From Dysgonamonadaceae bacterium (GTDB lineage: Bacteria > Bacteroidota > Bacteroidia > Bacteroidales > Azobacteroidaceae), in contig JAITCT010000279.1 of NCBI GenBank assembly GCA_031282925.1, forward strand, positions 1-9,423: 9,423 nt of DNA, read 5' to 3'. Below are positions 7,089-9,423 of this stretch, piece by piece. How positions within the stretch are numbered: position 1 is the first letter of the stretch; the number at the start of each line of letters is the position of its first letter. Position numbers and translations under genes: made by a program. Below the pieces are notes generated by a model. That model was given only the letters and a program-made list of their open reading frames with translations, made no database searches and was not told the DNA's origin.

Positions 7089-8201
7089 TTACCGGCTTTT
7101 CCGATAACCGACCAGCGCCCACCCGTTTAAGACCGACGCATAGATTGCCAATGCCGCCAGTTGCCGCCATATATCCGAAAATCCGCTGCCTTTCAGGAAT
7201 GTCATCCGCATGATTTCGATAAAATACCGCAGGGGGTTGAAGCAGGAGAAAACCTGCGCCCAGTGCGGCATACTTGCTATCGGCGTGAATAATCCGCTGA
7301 TAAGGAGAAAGATGATCAGGAAAAAGAATATGACGAACATGGCCTGCTGCATGGTTGACGAATAGTTGGAAATCAACAGTCCAAGCCCCGAAACGGTTGT
7401 GATATAGACCAGTACCGAAAGGTAAAGCGTCAACAGATTGCTTTGGGGCGTCAGACCGTAGATCAGTGCGGAAAGTCCCAGCGCCAAAGTGAAAACAAAC
7501 AGGCCGACAGCCCAGTAGGGAATTAATTTTCCAAGGATAAAGGAGAATTTACTTACCGGCGTTACATTGATTTGTTCTATCGTGCCGGTTTCTTTTTCGC
7601 CGACAATATTCAAAGCGGGCAGGAAGCCGCAGAGCAAAGTCATCAGAATGACTATCAATGCGGGAATCATAAACACTTTGTAGTCTGAAAAGGTATTGAA
7701 ACGGCCTTGCGGAATCACCTGAATCAGCGGCAATCCGGTTTTTCCGGACGTTTGGATGATTTCCCCCCTGAGTTCGCCGGCAAAATCCCGAATAATCTCA
7801 TTCATATAGCCCGAACCTAATCCGCCTTTCATGATATTGACCGCGTTGGCGGAAATCATTACGCCTGTTTCGCCCCCGTTCACCAGGTTTTTTTCAAAAC
7901 CGGGCGGAATATCCAGCAGCATATCGGCTGTCCCGTCTTCAACGGCAAGCATTCCTTCATCGTTTGAACGGGCATAACCGACCAGGTTAAAATACGTTGA
8001 CGCGCTGATTTTTTCCGATAACCGTTTCGACCAGGCGCTGTGGTCTCTGTCGATTACCGTAACGTTGATGTTCCTGATTTCCTGGTTGGTCGCCCAGGGA
8101 AAAACCAGCAGTACCAGAAACGGGAATGCGCATATCAGCTTCGGAATGAATGCATTCCGAAAGGTTTGCTTAAATTCTTTTTCAATTAAATACCGTAACA
8201 T
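7089..8201 (-). CDS. ABC-2 type transporter permease (YhhJ/YbhR-like)
   Basis: A complete 370-residue permease. It has a short cytoplasmic start, one helix at about 22-38, an extracytoplasmic domain (about 40-172), and then five membrane helices between 175 and 366. The signature EKETGTIEQINVTP (202-215) lies in the coupling region and FNPLRYFIEIMR (321-332) precedes the last part; both are hallmarks of the YhhJ/YbhS/YbhR group of ABC-2 permeases. These work as heteromeric pairs with a shared ATPase and often a HlyD-type adaptor, exporting drugs or bile-like compounds. The partner permease ends at 9303 upstream, so the pair is interrupted here by the RAYT and repeat region. The start ATG 8201 has no Shine-Dalgarno sequence and lies directly after the 7-bp repeats. 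No strong terminator follows; a weak AT palindrome is near 7052-7065. Confidence 0.93.
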   Translation of the reverse strand: MLRYLIEKEFKQTFRNAFIPKLICAFPFLVLLVFPWATNQEIRNINVTVIDRDHSAWSKRLSEKISASTYFNLVGYARSNDEGMLAVEDGTADMLLDIPPGFEKNLVNGGETGVMISANAVNIMKGGLGSGYMNEIIRDFAGELRGEIIQTSGKTGLPLIQVIPQGRFNTFSDYKVFMIPALIVILMTLLCGFLPALNIVGEKETGTIEQINVTPVSKFSFILGKLIPYWAVGLFVFTLALGLSALIYGLTPQSNLLTLYLSVLVYITTVSGLGLLISNYSSTMQQAMFVIFFFLIIFLLISGLFTPIASMPHWAQVFSCFNPLRYFIEIMRMTFLKGSGFSDIWRQLAALAIYASVLNGWALVGYRKSR

Positions 8202-8204
8202 GTT

Positions 8205-8600
8205 TCAATTGATAATTGATAATTGATAATTGACAATTTGTGATCCGACAACTTTTATTTTTCCGGTTGCTGTACGGAATTTTCGTATTGCCGTACGGAG
8301 TTTGCGTATTGCCGTACGGAGTTTGCGGATTGCCGTACGGAGTTTCCGGATTGCCGTACGGAGTTTTCGGATTGCTGTACGAAGTTTCCGGATTGCCGTA
8401 CGGAGTTTTCGTATTGCAGTACGGGGATTTCGTATTGCAGTACGGGGATTTCGGATTGCTGTACGGAGTTTTCGTATAGCTGTACGAAGTTTCCGGATTG
8501 TCGTACGGAATTTCCGGATTGTCGTACGGAATTTTCGCCGAGCTAAAAGCAAGGCTCCAGCCTTGCAAAAACCATCAAATGCAATTAATAAATCTTTCAT
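8205..8600 (-). CDS. Uncertain ORF: Arg-rich heptapeptide-repeat protein read through the 21-bp array
   Basis: An open frame of 131 codons whose ATG (8600-8598) overlaps the RAYT TGA as ATGA and whose TGA ends 3 nt before the permease ATG. It reads through the REP-like arm (KAGALLLA) and then gives about thirteen heptads of the form RTAIRKL, very basic. An array of stop-free 21-bp units is open by chance, so length is no evidence. Two things speak for coding. Of the seven third-codon columns in this frame six vary, against four of the fourteen others; five of those six third-position columns change only synonymously (Thr ACG/ACA/ACT, Arg CGG/CGA/CGC, Ile ATC/ATA). The frame also fits exactly between two genes. 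Against it, the opposite strand (8230-8646, RIAVRSF heptads) shares the same third-position columns, and no family is recognisable. Confidence 0.25.
   Translation of the reverse strand: MKDLLIAFDGFCKAGALLLARRKFRTTIRKFRTTIRKLRTAIRKLRTAIRNPRTAIRNPRTAIRKLRTAIRKLRTAIRKLRTAIRKLRTAIRKLRTAIRKLRTAIRKFRTATGKIKVVGSQIVNYQLSIIN
8207..8241. repeat. 7-bp tandem repeat, five units
   Basis: AATTGAT at 8207, 8214 and 8221, then AATTGAC at 8228 and AATTTGT at 8235. It is fully in phase and lies 5-40 nt upstream of the permease start, so it forms the immediate 5' leader of that gene. Slippage could change the leader length in 7-nt steps. Confidence 0.85.
8266..8538. repeat. Tandem array of thirteen 21-bp units with invariant CGTAC core
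   Basis: GTAC occurs at 8272, 8293, 8314, 8335, 8356, 8377, 8398, 8419, 8440, 8461, 8482, 8503 and 8524, exactly every 21 bp with no indel. The plus-strand unit is attgccGTACggagttt, one variable base, CG, then G or T. The core often extends to the palindrome CCGTACGG. GTACG is present in all thirteen units. Units 8 and 9 are near identical, as are units 12 and 13, which points to local duplication. The right end touches the REP-like arm at 8536 and the left end is 65 bp from the permease ATG. 21 bp is two helical turns, so all cores face the same side of the DNA. The 395-nt stretch between permease and RAYT is made up of this array, the 7-bp repeats and the arm. Confidence 0.97.
8536..8572. 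repeat. REP-like inverted arm, RAYT 3' side
   Basis: A 37-nt sequence whose core GCAAGGCTCCAGCCTTGC (8549-8566) is a perfect 8-bp-arm palindrome, flanked by CTAAAA and AAAAAC. It matches the reverse complement of 9200-9236 at 32 of 37 positions. Unlike the other arm it has no second hairpin outside it; the 21-bp array begins there instead. Confidence 0.88.
8545..8566 (-). terminator. Possible hairpin terminator after the RAYT gene
   Basis: Read on the minus strand, the 8-bp stem of the REP-like arm is followed by TTTT (8548-8545), 31 nt after the RAYT stop. The T-run is short, so termination would be partial. The hairpin is more securely a REP-like element than a terminator. Confidence 0.3.
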
Positions 8601-9181
8601 TTCACACTCCGCATTTGTTTTACCCGTTCTATTGAACGCGAAATAAGGGTAACTTCCAATACGCCATCCAATCCCGCATAATTTCCTGCACTTGAATACA
8701 GGTAATCTTCTGCTTTTTCTACTATTCCTGCACGTACCGGATTTTCGTGTATATAATTTATCTTACTGTCCATAAATTGATTGCCATAAACTATTTCCGC
8801 ATGATTTTCATGTGTCCACAGTTGATACTTTTCATTTCGTTTATGCTGTTTGGCCGAAAACTCAAGCAAATTCAGTATCCATTCCTTGCGGCTTTCTACC
8901 TCTGTATGCAAAACTTCCAATATCTTTTTCGCAGTAAAACTTTTGAACTCCTTTACCGTATTGCTTAGTTGCCCGGTTGCACTGCGGGCTAACAAATGAA
9001 TATGATTACTCATAATGACAAATGCATATATTTCCAATCCCTTGTGTTGTTCGCAAAAACGTAAGCTGTCAATCACAATATCCCGGTAAACTTTTCTTGT
9101 AAAAATATCTATCCACCGGACTATTTGAAAGGTCATGAAATATAATTCATCCTGTTCGCTGATTTGGTATCCTGTACTCAT
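8597..9181 (-). CDS. REP-associated tyrosine transposase (RAYT, Y1/HUH family)
   Basis: An intact 194-residue HUH transposase. MSNHIHLL places the metal-binding HxH at His60 and His62. INYIHENPVRAGIV (141-154) is the RAYT motif whose Tyr143 aligns with the catalytic Tyr115 of E. coli TnpA-REP. The strand IYAFVIM before HxH and the LWTHENHAEIV segment are also typical. Y1 enzymes nick single-stranded DNA beside a hairpin and form a 5'-phosphotyrosine link, so this one should recognise the palindromes that flank its gene. All catalytic residues are present, so activity is plausible. The ATG at 9181 is preceded by AAAAGG, very close to the start codon. The gene is AT-richer than the permeases, and the TGA overlaps an ATG of the repeat ORF. 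It inserts between two permease genes in the same orientation, so it may be transcribed with them. Confidence 0.92.
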   Translation of the reverse strand: MSTGYQISEQDELYFMTFQIVRWIDIFTRKVYRDIVIDSLRFCEQHKGLEIYAFVIMSNHIHLLARSATGQLSNTVKEFKSFTAKKILEVLHTEVESRKEWILNLLEFSAKQHKRNEKYQLWTHENHAEIVYGNQFMDSKINYIHENPVRAGIVEKAEDYLYSSAGNYAGLDGVLEVTLISRSIERVKQMRSVK

Positions 9182-9199
9182 CCTTTTATTGCTTCTTTT

Positions 9200-9236
9200 G
9201 TTTTTGCAAGCCCGGAGGCTTGCTTTTAACTCGACG
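9200..9236. repeat. REP-like inverted arm, RAYT 5' side
   Basis: Inverted partner of 8536-8572. The core GCAAGCCCGGAGGCTTGC (9206-9223) has 7-bp arms and a 4-nt loop, followed by TTTTAACTCG. Compared with the other arm, one stem pair is changed from G-C to C-G on both sides, so the hairpin is kept although the sequence differs. It lies 19 nt upstream of the RAYT start codon. Confidence 0.88.
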
Positions 9237-9257
9237 TAGCGGGGACGCTACGCCGAG
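9230..9257. repeat. Second outer hairpin of the REP-like element
   Basis: CTCG, one mismatch, CGTAGCG (9235-9241), loop GGGA, CGCTACG (9246-9252), one mismatch, CGAG. This gives 11 paired bases around an A/C mismatch. It partly overlaps the right REP-like arm and makes a double hairpin that has no counterpart at the left end. The 45 nt from here to the permease stop at 9303 hold nothing I recognise. Confidence 0.75.
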
Positions 9258-9302
9258 CCGGGGGAGATTGTTATCGCTTAACATATTGATTTGTTGAGCT
9301 GT

Positions 9303-9423
9303 TTATTCCAGCCTTGTTTTTATATTTCTCAAACTTACCGTAATAATCAGTATGGCCATTCCCAGCAAAATCAGCATTTCTTTCAGGACGAACCGAACCG
9401 GTACGCCTTCAATAATCAGTTTT
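9303..9423 (-). CDS. ABC-2 type transporter permease, C-terminal fragment
   Basis: The last 39 codons of a gene entering from the right edge, ending with TAA at 9305-9303. The peptide has a conserved-looking KLIIEGVPVRFVLKEM, one membrane helix (LILLGMAILIITVSL) and a basic tail NIKTRLE. This is the usual end of YbhS/YhhJ-type ABC-2 permeases. With the complete permease at 7089-8201 it would form the two-permease pair of such exporters. The assignment rests on a short segment plus context. Confidence 0.7.
   Translation of the reverse strand, partial: KLIIEGVPVRFVLKEMLILLGMAILIITVSLRNIKTRLE

Larger units (their letters stand above)
8536..9257 (-). mobile_element. RAYT unit with flanking inverted REP-like hairpins
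   Basis: The unit comprises a Y1-type transposase gene between two inverted 37-nt hairpin arms (8536-8572 and 9200-9236) plus an outer hairpin on the right (to 9257). It separates two ABC-2 permease genes of one operon. This resembles the RAYT-with-REP arrangements of other bacteria, where the transposase is thought to act on its neighbouring palindromes. I see no target duplication and cannot fix the outer ends; the 21-bp array may or may not belong to it. Confidence 0.65.

Noticed and set aside
8266..8538. CRISPR array
   Set aside because: The units are directly contiguous 21-mers with no unique spacers, and no cas gene is near.
8182..8568. Minus-strand frame giving PYGNPET heptads
   Set aside because: In this frame the variable columns fall mainly on first codon positions and change the amino acid; it also overlaps the permease start. 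It is a shadow of the repeat.
8230..8646. Plus-strand frame giving RIAVRSF heptads as a gene
   Set aside because: It shares the synonymous columns with the minus frame, but it runs antisense into the RAYT end, opposite to every other gene, and has no sensible start context. It is kept only as an ambiguity in the array finding.
9186..9284. Short ORF upstream of the RAYT starting ATGTTAAGC
   Set aside because: It runs through both hairpins for about 32 codons and resembles nothing. Its ATGTTA also begins the downstream permease, but the similarity ends there, so a displaced permease start is not supported.

Overview
The window looks like a Bacteroidota (Bacteroidales-type) chromosome. This rests on gene content: an aryl-polyene/flexirubin-type cluster with an MMPL exporter fused to an acyltransferase. 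It also rests on minus-35/-10 elements of the TTTG / TAnnTTTG kind and the near absence of Shine-Dalgarno sequences. Every gene I accept is on the minus strand, so transcription runs from high to low coordinates.

Region 1 (1-5843) is the downstream half of a lipid or aryl-polyene export and assembly operon. In transcription order it holds a LolA-like periplasmic carrier, a small LolB-like lipoprotein, a hot-dog-fold hydroxyacyl-ACP dehydratase, a family 2 glycosyltransferase, a giant MMPL exporter/lysophospholipid acyltransferase/methyltransferase-like fusion, and the first 17 codons of a FAD-dependent oxidoreductase. The genes overlap by 4-29 nt or are 12 nt apart, and a Bacteroidota-type promoter candidate lies just before the LolA gene. 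Together they would dehydrate an acyl chain, decorate it, attach it to a lipid and move it to the outer membrane. The ketosynthases, carrier proteins and ligase expected for such a cluster are not in this window.

Region 2 (5863-7091) is an AT-rich, probably acquired gene. It encodes an EcoRI-family DNA adenine methyltransferase whose N terminus carries the first half of a GIY-YIG (T5orf172-like) nuclease domain. It has its own promoter candidate, and no restriction endonuclease is visible.

Region 3 (7089-9423) contains two ABC-2 permease genes, the upstream one partial. They would normally be adjacent but are separated by about 1.1 kb of mobile or repetitive DNA. That DNA holds an intact REP-associated tyrosine transposase (RAYT) with HxH and Tyr in place, bracketed by 37-nt inverted copies of a REP-like hairpin. 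One base pair in the stem differs between the copies by a compensatory change. Next to one copy is a perfectly phased array of thirteen 21-bp units, then five 7-bp units that run into the start of the permease. Variation between the 21-bp units falls mainly at every third base, as if in codon phase. The minus-strand frame that fits this runs from an ATGA overlap with the RAYT stop to 3 nt before the permease start. The RAYT-hairpin-array assembly and the GIY-YIG/methylase fusion are the least ordinary parts of the window.
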